Source of the DNA: Methylobacterium mesophilicum SR1.6/6
GTDB lineage: Bacteria; Pseudomonadota; Alphaproteobacteria; Rhizobiales; Beijerinckiaceae
Assembly: GCF_000364445.2 (NCBI RefSeq)
Contig: NZ_CP043538.1
Coordinates: 4,545,447-4,609,446 of the forward strand
Direction of reading: 5' to 3'
DNA length: 64,000 nucleotides
Shown here: positions 1 to 9,524 of the stretch, piece after piece
Numbering within the stretch: the first letter of the stretch is position 1
How the letters are laid out: every line of letters starts with the position of its first letter
Translations under genes and position numbers: made by a program
The notes under the pieces: generated by a model
Database searches by the model: none
The model's input: the letters and a program-made list of their open reading frames with translations, nothing else
Told to the model about the DNA's origin: nothing

Positions 1-1028
1 TGCAGAAGCGCCTCGGGATGGCGATGCTGTTCATCACCCACGATCTCGGCATCGTCGAGCGAATCGCCGACCGGGTCTGCGTGATGCTGAAGGGCAAGAT
101 CGTGGAGGCGGGCGAGACCCGGTCGGTCTTCGCGAACCCGCAGCACGACTACACCCGTCGCCTGATCGCCTCGGAGCCGAAGGGCCGCGCCAACCCGGTC
201 CCGGCCGATGCCCCGCCGCTCGTCGAGGCCGGTCCGCTCAAGGTCTGGTTCCCGCTGAAGGCGGGTTTGCTCCGACGCGTCGCCGGCCACGTCAAGGCGG
301 TGGACGGCGTCTCCCTCCGGGTCCGCGCCGGCGAGACCGTGGGCGTCGTCGGGGAGTCCGGGTCCGGCAAGACGACGCTCGGCCTCGCCCTGCTGCGGCT
401 GACCGGCTCGGAAGGTCCGATCGTGTTCCTGGGCAAGGCCATCGACGGCTACGGCGTGGCGCAGATGCGCCCCCTGCGCCGGGACATGCAGGTGGTCTTC
501 CAGGATCCCTACGGCTCGCTCTCGCCGCGCATGTCGGTGGCCGACATCGTCGCCGAGGGTCTCGTGGTCCAGGGTGCCGTCCGCTCCCGGGCCGAGCGCC
601 GCGCCGTGGTCTCGAAGGCGCTCACCGATGTCGGGCTCGATCCGGCCGCCATGGACCGCTACCCGCACGAGTTCTCCGGCGGTCAGCGCCAGCGGATCGC
701 CATCGCGCGGGCCATGGTGCTCAACCCCCGCTTCGTCGTGCTCGACGAGCCGACCTCGGCGCTCGACCGCTCGGTCCAGGCGCAGATCGTGACGCTGCTG
801 CGCGACCTGCAGCGCGAGCGCGGCCTCGCCTACCTGTTCATCAGCCACGACCTGAAGGTGGTTCGGGCGCTCGCCAACTATGTCGTGGTCATGCAGAACG
901 GCCGCGTGGTCGAGGAGGGCGCCGCGGAGTCGATCTTCGCGAACCCGCAGACCGCCTATACCCGCGCCCTGTTCAAGGCCGCCTTCGCCCTCGACAGCGA
1001 CGCCCCGGCCGAGCTGGAGCCGGCCTGA
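1..1028 (+). CDS. Peptide-type ABC transporter, dual ATP-binding subunit (5' partial)
   Basis: Partial gene: the reading frame is already open at the left edge. The first ATPase half survives only as its switch region ([15 protein letters not shown]). The second half is complete, with Walker [11 protein letters not shown]-loop [15 protein letters not shown], signature [15 protein letters not shown], Walker [13 protein letters not shown] and the H-loop SHDL. Two ATPase halves in one chain, each with the oligopeptide-type C-terminal extension, match the DppD-DppF/YejF group, which energises import of di- or oligopeptides or similar solutes at the inner membrane. The permease and binding-protein genes should lie upstream of the window. 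deoB starts 2 bases after the stop, so the genes are probably co-transcribed. The substrate cannot be told from the sequence. Confidence 0.9.
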   Translation, partial: QKRLGMAMLFITHDLGIVERIADRVCVMLKGKIVEAGETRSVFANPQHDYTRRLIASEPKGRANPVPADAPPLVEAGPLKVWFPLKAGLLRRVAGHVKAVDGVSLRVRAGETVGVVGESGSGKTTLGLALLRLTGSEGPIVFLGKAIDGYGVAQMRPLRRDMQVVFQDPYGSLSPRMSVADIVAEGLVVQGAVRSRAERRAVVSKALTDVGLDPAAMDRYPHEFSGGQRQRIAIARAMVLNPRFVVLDEPTSALDRSVQAQIVTLLRDLQRERGLAYLFISHDLKVVRALANYVVVMQNGRVVEEGAAESIFANPQTAYTRALFKAAFALDSDAPAELEPA

Positions 1029-1030
1029 CC

Positions 1031-2261
<1,231 letters not shown>

Positions 2262-2272
<11 letters not shown>

Positions 2273-2453
2273 CGAAGACCGGCCGCGCAGGCCCGTGACC
2301 CACGAGGTCGGGCAATCCCTCGACACGCTCTCGCTCTCCGACCTCGACGAGCGCATCGCACTCCTGCGGGCCGAAATCGCCCGGATCGAGGCAGCCCGAT
2401 CCGCCAAGCAGGCGGCGCAGGGCGCCGCCGACGCCTTTTTCAAGCGGGGCTGA
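2262..2453 (+). CDS. DUF1192 family small protein
   Basis: A 63-residue acidic/basic protein whose centre ([23 protein letters not shown]) matches the alphaproteobacterial DUF1192 family and should form a helix or short coiled coil. No signal peptide or membrane segment is visible. The start codon lies inside the 3' end of deoB (11-base overlap) and the stop is 3 bases before the LRR-kinase gene, so it sits in the same operon. Its function is unknown. Confidence 0.85.
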
Positions 2454-2456
2454 CGC

Positions 2457-3743
2457 TTGGACCGGTCGGATACTCTCGCGGCCCTGCGGCGCGGCGATCT
2501 CGGCGGCGCGCGGGAGCTGCGCCTGCCGGACGGGCTTACCGAGGTCCCGCGCGAGGTCTTCGCCCTGGCCGACACGCTGGAGGTGCTGGATCTCGGCCGT
2601 GGCAGCCTGACCGACCTTCCTGCGGATCTCGGGCGGCTGCGCCGCCTCCGGGTTCTGTTCGGCTCCGGCAACCCGTTTGCGCGCCTGCCGCCAGTGCTGG
2701 GCGATTGTCCGACGCTGAGCCAGCTCGGCTTCCGTGGCTGCGGCATCAGCGCGGTTCCGGCCGAGGCCCTGCCGCGCGACCTGCGCTGGCTCACGCTCAC
2801 CGACAACCGGATCGAGCATCTGCCCGGAACTCTCGGCGAGCGCCCACGCCTTCAGAAGCTGATGCTGGCCGGCAACCGCATCGGCGCGCTGCCGGAGACG
2901 CTCGCGGGCGCATCGAACCTGGAGCTGATCCGGCTCGCCTGCAACCGCATCGAGACGTTGCCATCCTGGCTGACCCGCCTGCCACGGCTCGCCTGGATCG
3001 CCTACGCGGGTAATCCCGCCGAGCCGGCGACGGAGCCCGCCCCGGCGCCCCGGGTGCCGTGGGCGGATCTGGAGGTCGGTGACCTTCTCGGGGAGGGCGC
3101 CTCGGGACGGGTACACCGCGCCGGGTGGCGCGGGGAGGCGGTCGCGCTCAAGCTGTTCAAGGGCGCCATGACCAGCGACGGCCTGCCCGAGCGCGAGATG
3201 GAGGCCTGCCTCGCCGCCGGCACGCATCCGGCGCTGACCGGAGCGCTGGGCCGCCTCGACGGCCATCCCGACGGCGCGCAGGGGCTGCTGCTCCGGCTTC
3301 TCCCAACCCACTGGCGGGTGCTCGCCGGACCGCCGAGCCTCGCGAGTTGCAGCCGCGACATCTACGATGCGGATCTGCGCGTCGGCCCGGAGGCGGCCCT
3401 GCGGATCACCCGCGCGGTGGCGGGCGCCGTGGCCCACCTGCACGGACGCGGCCTGCTTCACGGCGACGTCTACGCCCACAACACCCTGTGGGATGCCGGC
3501 ACCGGCGCGGCCGTGCTCAGCGATTTCGGCGCCGCCTCGGCGCTGCCGGGCGGAGACGCGGGCGCCGCGCTGGCGCGGATCGAGGTGCGGGCGGTCGGCA
3601 TCCTGATCGGCGAGGTGCTCGAGCGTTGCGAGGCGCCCCCGCCCGGGCTGCAGGCTCTGGTGGAGGCCTGCACGCAGCCGGACCCGGACCGGCGGCCGAG
3701 CCTCGTGGAAGTAGTCGCCGCATTGGGTCAGAGGTCGGCCTGA
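2457..3743 (+). CDS. Leucine-rich-repeat protein with C-terminal protein kinase domain
   Basis: 428 residues. Residues about 17-190 are leucine-rich repeats of the short bacterial type, for example LEVLDLGRGSLTDLPADLG and LQKLMLAGNRIGALPETLA. Residues about 205-425 are a compact eukaryote-like kinase: glycine loop GEGASG (212-217), ATP-anchoring Lys232 in ALKLF, catalytic loop HGDVYAHN (335-342, HGD instead of HRD), metal motif DFG (356-358) and the late Arg in DPDRRPS. No APE motif is obvious and the activation segment is short. No signal peptide or membrane helix is seen, so the protein is probably cytosolic. The start is a TTG 3 bases after the DUF1192 stop. Substrate and ligand are unknown. 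Confidence 0.88.
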   Translation: MDRSDTLAALRRGDLGGARELRLPDGLTEVPREVFALADTLEVLDLGRGSLTDLPADLGRLRRLRVLFGSGNPFARLPPVLGDCPTLSQLGFRGCGISAVPAEALPRDLRWLTLTDNRIEHLPGTLGERPRLQKLMLAGNRIGALPETLAGASNLELIRLACNRIETLPSWLTRLPRLAWIAYAGNPAEPATEPAPAPRVPWADLEVGDLLGEGASGRVHRAGWRGEAVALKLFKGAMTSDGLPEREMEACLAAGTHPALTGALGRLDGHPDGAQGLLLRLLPTHWRVLAGPPSLASCSRDIYDADLRVGPEAALRITRAVAGAVAHLHGRGLLHGDVYAHNTLWDAGTGAAVLSDFGAASALPGGDAGAALARIEVRAVGILIGEVLERCEAPPPGLQALVEACTQPDPDRRPSLVEVVAALGQRSA

Positions 3744-3760
3744 GCCGTCCCGGCAGCGCC

Positions 3761-4360
3761 CTAATCGGGAATGTCGGCCTGTCGACGCGCCACGACGGCG
3801 AAGAGGTCGCCGAGCGCGGCGAGGCTCGCGGCCTGAAGCTGGGGCGCGGGGACCACGCTGCCGTCCGTCGCGGGCAGGTCGCGGGTCGCCGTTGCGGCGG
3901 CCACGACGGTCGGACGAAAGCCGAGGTTGAAGGCGCTGCGGGCCGTGGAGTTGACGCACATATGTGTCATGAAGCCCGCCAGGATGAGATCCTTCACGCC
4001 CGCCTCCTCCAGGCGCGCCTGGAGATCGGTGCCGACGAACGAACTCGGATAGGCCTTGGTGATCACGGGCTCCTCGCCCTGCGGTGCCACCTCTGGACTG
4101 ATCTGGCCGATCGGCGCCGTCACGTCGTAGGGCGTGCCTGGACCGGCATCGTGGCGGACGTGGAAGACCGGGATGCCGGCCGCGCGCGCGCGCGCCAGCA
4201 GCGCCTCCGCCTCGCGCAACGCCGGCTCGACGCCGTCGAGCCGCATCACACCTTCGCGGTAAGTCTGCTGGAGGTCGATCATCACGAGGGCCGAGCCCTT
4301 GAGCGCGGCCGGCTCCGGGCTGAGGCCTGACAGGCCGCGCAGGGTTGCTGGTTCGGACAT
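3761..4360 (-). CDS. Isochorismatase-family cysteine hydrolase
   Basis: 199-residue cytosolic hydrolase of the isochorismatase/nicotinamidase superfamily. The catalytic triad is readable: Asp29 in LVMIDLQ, Lys102 in VITKAYPSSF and Cys135 in THMCVNSTARSAF. The cis-peptide region AGFMTHMCVNS is typical. Substrates in this superfamily range from isochorismate to amides such as nicotinamide and biuret, and nothing here decides between them. It converges with the LRR-kinase gene (17-base gap) and stands alone as a transcription unit upstream of nothing obviously related. Confidence 0.88.
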   Translation of the reverse strand: MSEPATLRGLSGLSPEPAALKGSALVMIDLQQTYREGVMRLDGVEPALREAEALLARARAAGIPVFHVRHDAGPGTPYDVTAPIGQISPEVAPQGEEPVITKAYPSSFVGTDLQARLEEAGVKDLILAGFMTHMCVNSTARSAFNLGFRPTVVAAATATRDLPATDGSVVPAPQLQAASLAALGDLFAVVARRQADIPD

Positions 4361-4485
4361 CCCGTTTCTCCCAGAGCATCACCCGCTGAACGGGGCGATT
4401 GTCGTTGGCGAGGGACCCTACACCGCGGCGCCGGGGCGGCACCATCGGCCATTGGTCCCCAGGATGTCGCCGGACGCGCGCCGGC

Positions 4486-5355
4486 CTATCGCGCCGGCGG
4501 CCCCGGATCGATCGCGGGAAGTTCGTTCGCCGGCAGCCCTGGACCGGCCTGGGCCTGCACGCCGCCGCCCCGGGCGCGGTTGGCCAGCGCCACGGTCAGG
4601 CGCTCGGCCGTATCGGGCTGCATCACCGCCAGCACCTCGGCCATCTTGCGCGGGTTCATGGCCAGCACGATCGGCACCAGCACGTCGTGGCCGAGGCGGT
4701 CGAACACCCGGGCTGCGTCCTTGGGCTTCATCGACTCGTACATCGTGACGATGTTCTTGAGACCCTGCTTCTCGGCTTCCTCCTTCGCCTTGGTGACGGA
4801 ATCGACCTTGTCCTCCGCCTTCTTCAGGTCGCCGAGACCGGTCTCCAGCTTGCGCTCGGCCTCGCCGAGCATCTTCTCACGCAGGTCCAGCTCGTCGCCC
4901 TTCTGGCGCAGGGCGTCGCGCCGGGCGCCGAGCTTCTCCAGCAAGGCGCGCTCAGTGGGCGGGACGGAGGGCGGGGTCGCCGGCTGCGCGGCCGCCGGCT
5001 GCGCGGCGGACGGCGCGGGCGGCTCGACGGCCTTCTCGGCCGCGGCTGGGTCCTCCTTGGCCCCCACCGATCCCGTCGTGGCCGGATCGGGGGGCTCGTA
5101 GCCTGTGCGCGCCCGCGCCACCGCCCGGCCGTATTCCGGCAGCGCGCCGGTCTCCGGCAAGCCGGCCTGCAGGAGGGTCAGGAGCTTCAGCACGAGGAGG
5201 CCGCCCGCCGCCAGGGCCACGGCATCGACGAGGCGCAGCCGCATCGGCCGCACGGGCTTCAGGCGCGAGCGCCGCAGCGCCGTGTCGGTGCGAACCGGCT
5301 TCGGGGCGGGTTCAGGCTTCGGTGGTGGAAGCTTCGGGGCCTTGACCCCGGTCAC
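4486..5355 (-). CDS. motE: MotE-like flagellar protein (MgtE-N fold)
   Basis: 289 residues: a basic N-terminus, one membrane segment at about 42-62, a Pro/Ala-rich linker, a charged coiled coil at about 130-195, and a C-terminal MgtE-N-like domain (NIVTMYESMKPKDAARVFDRLG...). This architecture matches MotE of rhizobia, a periplasmic chaperone for the motility protein MotC. The start is a GTG whose last two bases overlap the TGA of the preceding DUF6468 gene (GTGA), so the two are translationally coupled. It ends the fliL-fliM-DUF6468-motE operon. No motC is visible here, so the partner is unknown. Confidence 0.82.
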   Translation of the reverse strand: MTGVKAPKLPPPKPEPAPKPVRTDTALRRSRLKPVRPMRLRLVDAVALAAGGLLVLKLLTLLQAGLPETGALPEYGRAVARARTGYEPPDPATTGSVGAKEDPAAAEKAVEPPAPSAAQPAAAQPATPPSVPPTERALLEKLGARRDALRQKGDELDLREKMLGEAERKLETGLGDLKKAEDKVDSVTKAKEEAEKQGLKNIVTMYESMKPKDAARVFDRLGHDVLVPIVLAMNPRKMAEVLAVMQPDTAERLTVALANRARGGGVQAQAGPGLPANELPAIDPGPPAR

Positions 5356-5852
5356 GCGGCGCGGGCCCGGACACGGGCGAGGGCGCGCTCGCTCATGGCG
5401 AGGGCGGCGGCGGCGGCCGCGCCGAGGCGCTCGCCGTTCGGGCTGCTGGGCTCTGGCCGGGGCGCGGCCGGGACCGGGGCGGGCGCGGGCGGAGCGGGTG
5501 GCGGCTCCGGCCGGGCCGGAACGGTCCGCATCTGCGCCACGATGGCGCCGATGCGCGCCACCACGTGCTCGCCGGCCTCGACCTGCTGGGACAGCTCGGC
5601 GGCGCGGGCCGTGGCGGTCTCCAGGCGGGTATTGAGGATGCGATCGGAGTCGTCGACCGCCGCGCGCAGGCCCGCGATGGCGCGTTCGGCGGTGCCGGTG
5701 GCCACCATCAGATCGCCGATGGTCTGGCGCAGAGCCGTCTCGTCGCCCTTGAGCTGGCTGATCCGTCGCGACAGCCGCAGCGAGGTCACGATCGTCGCCG
5801 CGAGCAGGACGGCGACCAGGATGTCGGCGGCGAGGGTGACGAAGAGACTCAT
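5352..5852 (-). CDS. DUF6468 family flagellar-locus membrane protein
   Basis: 166 residues, starting at MSLFVTLAAD; longer upstream readings run into fliM. An N-terminal membrane helix (residues about 5-22) is followed by a heptad-rich region and a Pro/Ala-rich stretch before the C-terminal helix. The family occurs next to fliM and motE in Alphaproteobacteria. Its role is not established, though the location suggests a part in motor assembly. It starts 20 bases after the fliM stop and ends overlapping motE. Confidence 0.75.
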   Translation of the reverse strand: MSLFVTLAADILVAVLLAATIVTSLRLSRRISQLKGDETALRQTIGDLMVATGTAERAIAGLRAAVDDSDRILNTRLETATARAAELSQQVEAGEHVVARIGAIVAQMRTVPARPEPPPAPPAPAPVPAAPRPEPSSPNGERLGAAAAAALAMSERALARVRARAA

Positions 5853-5872
5853 GTCGGGACCCTCATCAGGGC

Positions 5873-7087
5873 TCAGCTGTCCGAGCGGTTGTTCATCGAG
5901 GCCTCGTAGGCCTGGATCGTCGTGCGCGAGCGTCGCAGCGGGCGCGTGACCTGCACGGCGATGTGGCCGTCGACCCGGCCGATCCGGCCCTGCGTCAGCG
6001 CCCAGTCGCCGCATCGGACGGTGATCAGGTCCGACGGTTTGGCGTCGAACATCAGCGTCTCGCCAACCTTGAGGCTCATGACCTGCTTCAGAGGCAGCAT
6101 CATCTCGTGCAGCACCGCCTCCATGGTCACGTCGGCCTGCCAGATCTCGGTGGCGAGGTGTCCCTCCCAGACTTGGTCGCGGCCGAGCTTCTCGCCCATG
6201 AAGCTCTGGGTGAGCAGCTCCCGGATCGGCTCGATCGTCGCGTAGGGGAACAGGATCTGCAGCATGCCGCCGCGCCCGTCGACGTCGAGGCGCAGGCTGA
6301 TCAGGATCGCGGCGTTACCGGGCCGTGTGATGGTGGCGAAGCGCGGGTTGGTCTCGATCCGGTCGATGCCGAAGGTCACCGGCGAGAGCGGCTGGAACGA
6401 CATCTCCAAGTCGCCCAGCACGATCTCCACGAGGCGGCGCACCAGCGTCATCTCGATGGCGGTGAACGGCCGCCCGTCGAGGCGGCTCGACGAGCCGCCG
6501 CGCTTGCCGCCGAGCAGCAGGTCGAAGGTCGCGTAGGCGAGGTTCGAGTCGACCGTGACGAGGCCGGAATTCTCCCACTGCTCGGCCCGGAACACGCCGA
6601 GCAGGGTCGGCAGCGGGATTGCGTTGAGGTAGTCGCCGAACCGCACCGACGTGATGTTGTCGAGGGTCACCTCGACGTTGTCCTGGAACAGGTTGCGCAG
6701 GGAGGTCGACAGCAACCGGATCATCCGGTCGAAGACGATCTCCAGCATCGGCAGGCGTTCGTACTGGACGACGCCCGAATCGACGATGGCCTGCACGCCC
6801 CCGGCCCCGGAGGCCGAGAGCTCGCGCATGGAGAAGCCGAGGACGCCGTCGATCTCGTCCTGGTTCAGCACCCGGTCGTTGCCGGCGAGTTCGGGGAGGT
6901 TGTCGCTCTCCCCATCCTCGATCATCGTCGCCCATTCGGCGGCGACGTCGCCCGCGTTGCGCGTCGTGCCCTGCTCGGCGAGGGCGGCACCCCATTCCTC
7001 GGCGAGCGACGTGTCGCCGCTCTCGGCGCCCTGCTCCAGGAGGGCCGCCGACCAGTCGTCCTCGGGGAGTTCGTCCTCGGGTTCCAT
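5873..7087 (-). CDS. fliM: Flagellar motor switch protein FliM
   Basis: Forms the middle ring of the flagellar switch, binds CheY-P and links FliG to FliN at the cytoplasmic face. The 404-residue protein has a canonical core: LNQDEIDGVLGF (the EIDALL-type motif), the GGXG-type region and a C-terminal SpoA/FliN-like domain (LKVGETLMFDAKPSDLITVRCGDWALTQGRIG). An unusual acidic N-terminal extension of about 75 residues (repeated DDWSAALLEQG and EEWGAALAEQG units) precedes the core and is where CheY-binding sequence would lie. It follows fliL by 48 bases on the same strand. Confidence 0.96.
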   Translation of the reverse strand: MEPEDELPEDDWSAALLEQGAESGDTSLAEEWGAALAEQGTTRNAGDVAAEWATMIEDGESDNLPELAGNDRVLNQDEIDGVLGFSMRELSASGAGGVQAIVDSGVVQYERLPMLEIVFDRMIRLLSTSLRNLFQDNVEVTLDNITSVRFGDYLNAIPLPTLLGVFRAEQWENSGLVTVDSNLAYATFDLLLGGKRGGSSSRLDGRPFTAIEMTLVRRLVEIVLGDLEMSFQPLSPVTFGIDRIETNPRFATITRPGNAAILISLRLDVDGRGGMLQILFPYATIEPIRELLTQSFMGEKLGRDQVWEGHLATEIWQADVTMEAVLHEMMLPLKQVMSLKVGETLMFDAKPSDLITVRCGDWALTQGRIGRVDGHIAVQVTRPLRRSRTTIQAYEASMNNRSDS

Positions 7088-7135
7088 CAGGCGCGCTCGA
7101 TCAGACCCTGGCGGCGGGACGGGTGAGCGGCCGGA

Positions 7136-7699
7136 TCATTGGACGATCACGTCCTTGAACAGCACGGCCTCCACCTTCGCGGGGAAGAGGGCGATGTTGA
7201 TGCGCCGGAGCAGCTCCTCGCGCAGCCGGAACAGGCCCACCGAACTGGTGAGGTCGCTGGCGCGCAGCTCGCGCATGTAGATCTGCAACGCGTCCTCGAC
7301 GCGCGGCATCAGAGGCTTCACCTCTTCCTCGACCTTGCTGTCCTTCAATTCGAGGGCGAGCCGCACCTTCGCAAACCGGGACTTGTCCTGGGGCATCTCC
7401 GGGCTGAGGTTCAGGAGCATCTCCCGCACCTCTACAAAGACCACCTGCTTCTTGCCGTCCGGTCCGACGCCCTTGCCGTCGCCGCCCCCGTGGCCACCGC
7501 CATGGCCGCCGCCCGACGCGGCTTCAGCGCTGTCGCCGTGGCCACCGCCATGTCCCATCATCAGGTAGGCGCCCGCGCCGCCGCCCACCACGAGGACCGC
7601 GGCGGCCACCATGATCATGAGCTTCTTCTTGCCCTTCGGGGCTGCCTCGGCTCCGGCCTCGCCACCCTCGGCGGGGGCCTTTTTGGGCTTCTTGGCCAT
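7136..7699 (-). CDS. fliL: Flagellar basal-body protein FliL
   Basis: 187 residues starting at MAKKPKKAPAEGG: a cytoplasmic Lys-rich tail, one membrane helix (about 26-48) and a periplasmic FliL domain (KKQVVFVEVREMLLNLSPEM...). FliL sits around the stator and modulates torque. Between helix and domain is a Gly/His-rich linker (about residues 50-75) with repeated GHGGG units, which is unusual and could bind metal. It is the first gene of the minus-strand flagellar operon. A CtrA-type box lies about 60 bases upstream of the start. Confidence 0.93.
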   Translation of the reverse strand: MAKKPKKAPAEGGEAGAEAAPKGKKKLMIMVAAAVLVVGGGAGAYLMMGHGGGHGDSAEAASGGGHGGGHGGGDGKGVGPDGKKQVVFVEVREMLLNLSPEMPQDKSRFAKVRLALELKDSKVEEEVKPLMPRVEDALQIYMRELRASDLTSSVGLFRLREELLRRINIALFPAKVEAVLFKDVIVQ

Positions 7700-7761
7700 G
7701 AAATAATGCTCTCTCGCGGGAAGCCGCGGGCCCGGTACACCCGGATATCGGAGCATCAGGG

Positions 7762-7776
7762 TTAACGTGCCGTTAA
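7762..7776. promoter_or_regulatory. CtrA-type binding site in the fliL/flgF divergent region
   Basis: TTAACG, three bases, CGTTAA: a perfect inverted repeat that is also TTAA-N7-TTAA, the full CtrA consensus of Alphaproteobacteria. It lies 63 bases upstream of the fliL start, in a GC-rich genome where TTAA is rare. CtrA control of class II flagellar operons is known in Caulobacter; that it acts here is inferred. Confidence 0.65.
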
Positions 7777-7891
7777 GCGGGCAATTCCTGCCGGGCCAGG
7801 TTTGCCGCGGGGCGCGCCAGTCCTTCGCGCATGGTGACCGGAATCCGACCCAAGCCCTTCAATTCAGAGGGCAAATTCGGTGGGAAATCCG

Positions 7892-7907
7892 TGGCACGAC
7901 GTATGCT
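7892..7907 (+). promoter_or_regulatory. Sigma-54-type promoter of the flgF operon
   Basis: TGGCACG, four bases, ATGCT. The GG and GC doublets are separated by exactly 10 bases, as RpoN requires, and only one base of the core departs from the consensus. Predicted transcription start is about 35-40 bases before the flgF ATG. RpoN use for middle or late flagellar genes is known in some Alphaproteobacteria; the assignment here is by pattern. Confidence 0.6.
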
Positions 7908-7954
7908 GAATGGATCGTTGCCGCCTCCGCGGCGCACGAGTCCCCGAGTCCACG

Positions 7955-8695
7955 ATGCAGAATGCCCTCTTCGTCGGCGTGTCGAGCCAAGTGGCGCTCC
8001 AGCGCGAGCTGGACGTGATCGCCAACAACATGGCGAACGTGTCGACCACCGGCTTCAAGGCCCGCAACAGCCGCTTCCAGGAATACCTGATGCCGGTGGC
8101 GAGCGCGGATTCCTTCGCCCGGCCGGACCGGCGCCTCTCCTACGTGATCGATCAGGGCACGACGCTCGATCTCGGGCAGGGCCCGGTCGAGCAGACTGGC
8201 AACCCCCTCAACGTCGCGATCAAAGGCTCGGCCTTCATCGCCGTGCAGTCGCCGCAGGGCGAGCGCTACACCCGCAACGGCGCGTTCGAGATCGACCCGC
8301 AGGGCGCGCTGGTGACCAGCGACGGCTACAAGGTCGCGGGCGACGGCGGCCCGATCACCATCAACCCGCAGGAGACCGGCCTCTCGATCGGCCCTGACGG
8401 CACGGTGTCGACCAATCTCGGCATCCGCGGCAAGATCAAGCTCGTCACCTTCGCCAACCCGCAGCGGCTGACCAACGAGGGGGCGAACCTCTACGCTTCC
8501 CCCGACCCGGCGCGGCCGGCCGGCCTCGAGGGCCGTCTGGAACCCGCCGCGCTGGAGCGCTCGAACGTCCGGCCGGTCATCGAGATGACCCGGCTGATGG
8601 ACGTGAACCGCTCCTACGCCATGGTGTCGAGCATGATCTCCCGCCTCGACGACCTGCGAGGCACGGCGATCCGCCGCCTCGCCGACGTCGCGTAA
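7955..8695 (+). CDS. flgF: Flagellar basal-body rod protein FlgF
   Basis: Proximal rod protein. 246 residues from MQNALFVGVSSQ; an upstream in-frame start at 7910 is rejected because homologous sequence begins at this Met. The N-terminal flagellar rod signature (ELDVIANNMANVSTTGFKARNSRF) and the C-terminal helix (VIEMTRLMDVNRSYAMVSSMI) are both present. It is the first gene of flgF-flgG-flgA-flgH and lies behind a sigma-54-like promoter. flgG follows after 14 bases. Confidence 0.95.
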   Translation: MQNALFVGVSSQVALQRELDVIANNMANVSTTGFKARNSRFQEYLMPVASADSFARPDRRLSYVIDQGTTLDLGQGPVEQTGNPLNVAIKGSAFIAVQSPQGERYTRNGAFEIDPQGALVTSDGYKVAGDGGPITINPQETGLSIGPDGTVSTNLGIRGKIKLVTFANPQRLTNEGANLYASPDPARPAGLEGRLEPAALERSNVRPVIEMTRLMDVNRSYAMVSSMISRLDDLRGTAIRRLADVA

Positions 8696-8709
8696 GGGAG
8701 CCTCGAGCG

Positions 8710-9501
8710 ATGCGCGCCCTCTACTCCGCCGCCACCGGCATGGCGGCCCAGGAACTCAACGTCCAGGTCATCTCCAACAACATCGCGAACCTGCGCACCA
8801 CCGGCTACAAGCGCCAGCAGGTGCACTTCCAGGATCTGCTCTACCAGAACCTGCGCCGGGCCGGCTCATCGACCTCCGAGCAGAACACCCAGCTGCCGGC
8901 CGGCCTCGCCCTCGGCTCGGGCGTGAAGACGACCTCGACGGCCCGGGTGATGTCGCAGGGCACGCTCTCGTCGACCGAGAAGGATTACGACGTCGCGATC
9001 CGCGGCGAGGGCTTATTCCGGGTGACGATGCCGGACGGCCGCACCGCCTACACCCGGGACGGTTCCTTCGACCTGTCGGCCTCGGGCCAGCTCGTCACCC
9101 GGGACGGCTACCTGCTCGACCCGGCGATCACCGTGCCGCAGACCGCGACCGCGGTGACGATCAGCGCCACCGGCGCCGTGCAGGCGACGCTGCCCGGGCA
9201 GACGGCGCCGCAGGCGCTGGGCCAGTTCCAGCTCTCGCGCTTCGTCAACAAGGTCGGCCTCGAATCGATCGGCGACAACCTGTTCATCGAGACCGCGGCT
9301 TCCGGGCCGGCGATCAGCGGCCTGCCGGGCGCCGAGGGCTTCGGCAACCTCCAGCAGAGCTACCTGGAGGAGGCGAACGTGAACGCCGTCACGGAGATCT
9401 CGTCCCTGATCGCCGCGCAGCGCGCCTACGAGATGAACTCGAAGGTCGTGACCGCCGCCGACCAGATGCTCTCCACCACCACCCAGATGTTCCGCAGCTG
9501 A
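8710..9501 (+). CDS. flgG: Flagellar distal rod protein FlgG
   Basis: 263 residues, the usual length. N-terminal MRALYSAATGMAAQELNVQVISNNIANLRTTGYKRQ-type rod motif and C-terminal LEEANVNAVTEISSLIAAQRAYEMNSKVV helix are classic FlgG. It builds the distal rod crossing the periplasm and is exported by the flagellar type III system, so it has no Sec signal. It lies between flgF and flgA with short gaps, in the standard alphaproteobacterial order. Confidence 0.97.
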   Translation: MRALYSAATGMAAQELNVQVISNNIANLRTTGYKRQQVHFQDLLYQNLRRAGSSTSEQNTQLPAGLALGSGVKTTSTARVMSQGTLSSTEKDYDVAIRGEGLFRVTMPDGRTAYTRDGSFDLSASGQLVTRDGYLLDPAITVPQTATAVTISATGAVQATLPGQTAPQALGQFQLSRFVNKVGLESIGDNLFIETAASGPAISGLPGAEGFGNLQQSYLEEANVNAVTEISSLIAAQRAYEMNSKVVTAADQMLSTTTQMFRS

Positions 9502-9524
9502 CGCGCGCGCCCAGGTCCCCGACG

